Shown here in pieces: positions 6,714 through 6,720 of a DNA stretch of 6,720 nucleotides. Within the stretch, counting starts at the first letter, position 1, and each line of letters begins with the position of its first letter. The stretch lies in NCBI GenBank assembly GCA_900550685.1, contig URTS01000098.1, positions 1 through 6,720 on the forward strand, written 5' to 3'. A model generated the notes under the pieces. That model was not told where the DNA came from. It ran no database searches and saw only the letters and a program-made list of their open reading frames with translations. The position numbers and the translations under genes were made by a program. The DNA comes from an uncultured Oscillibacter sp. Lineage in GTDB: Bacteria; Bacillota; Clostridia; Oscillospirales; Oscillospiraceae.

Positions 6714-6720
6714 CCTGCCG

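Overview
The window looks like chromosome from a GC-rich, Gram-positive-type anaerobe, most likely a gut Clostridia member of the Oscillospiraceae/Ruminococcaceae kind. That placement is an inference from three things: strong C/G preference at third codon positions, a surface protein that combines InlB-type (Listeria-Bacteroides) repeats with three S-layer homology (SLH) domains of the 'FTDV..YY.DAV.WAV.NGIT' style, and a clostridial-type selA-selB pair. No 16S or other taxonomic marker is present.

Region 1 (1-61) is a short lead-in that does not encode the start of the following gene. Read on the minus strand it looks like surface-protein coding sequence, and it would fuse in frame to the downstream gene if inverted at a 7-bp inverted repeat. 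It is either a chimeric or fold-back sequence edge, or a real inversion boundary. Region 2 (62-3229, plus) is a large, 5'-incomplete, cell-wall-attached protein: an unrecognised N-terminal part, a tandem array of beta-rich InlB-like repeats, a Gly/Ser linker, one more repeat, and three SLH domains at the C-terminus. Region 3 (3230-3420) is intergenic. It holds a strong intrinsic terminator, then a good sigma-A-type promoter overlapped by a small inverted repeat, then a Shine-Dalgarno sequence. Region 4 (3421-6713, plus) is the selA-selB operon, with a 4-base ATGA overlap.

The two halves appear transcriptionally separate. SelA converts seryl-tRNA(Sec) to selenocysteinyl-tRNA(Sec), and SelB, a dedicated elongation factor, carries that tRNA to ribosomes paused at UGA codons next to a SECIS hairpin. 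Their presence implies that the organism makes selenoproteins. selD (selenophosphate synthetase), selC (tRNA-Sec) and any selenoprotein gene are not in the window. No mobile element, CRISPR array or RNA gene was found. I saw no clear sign of an undescribed system; the most unusual point is the inverted coding fragment at the left edge.
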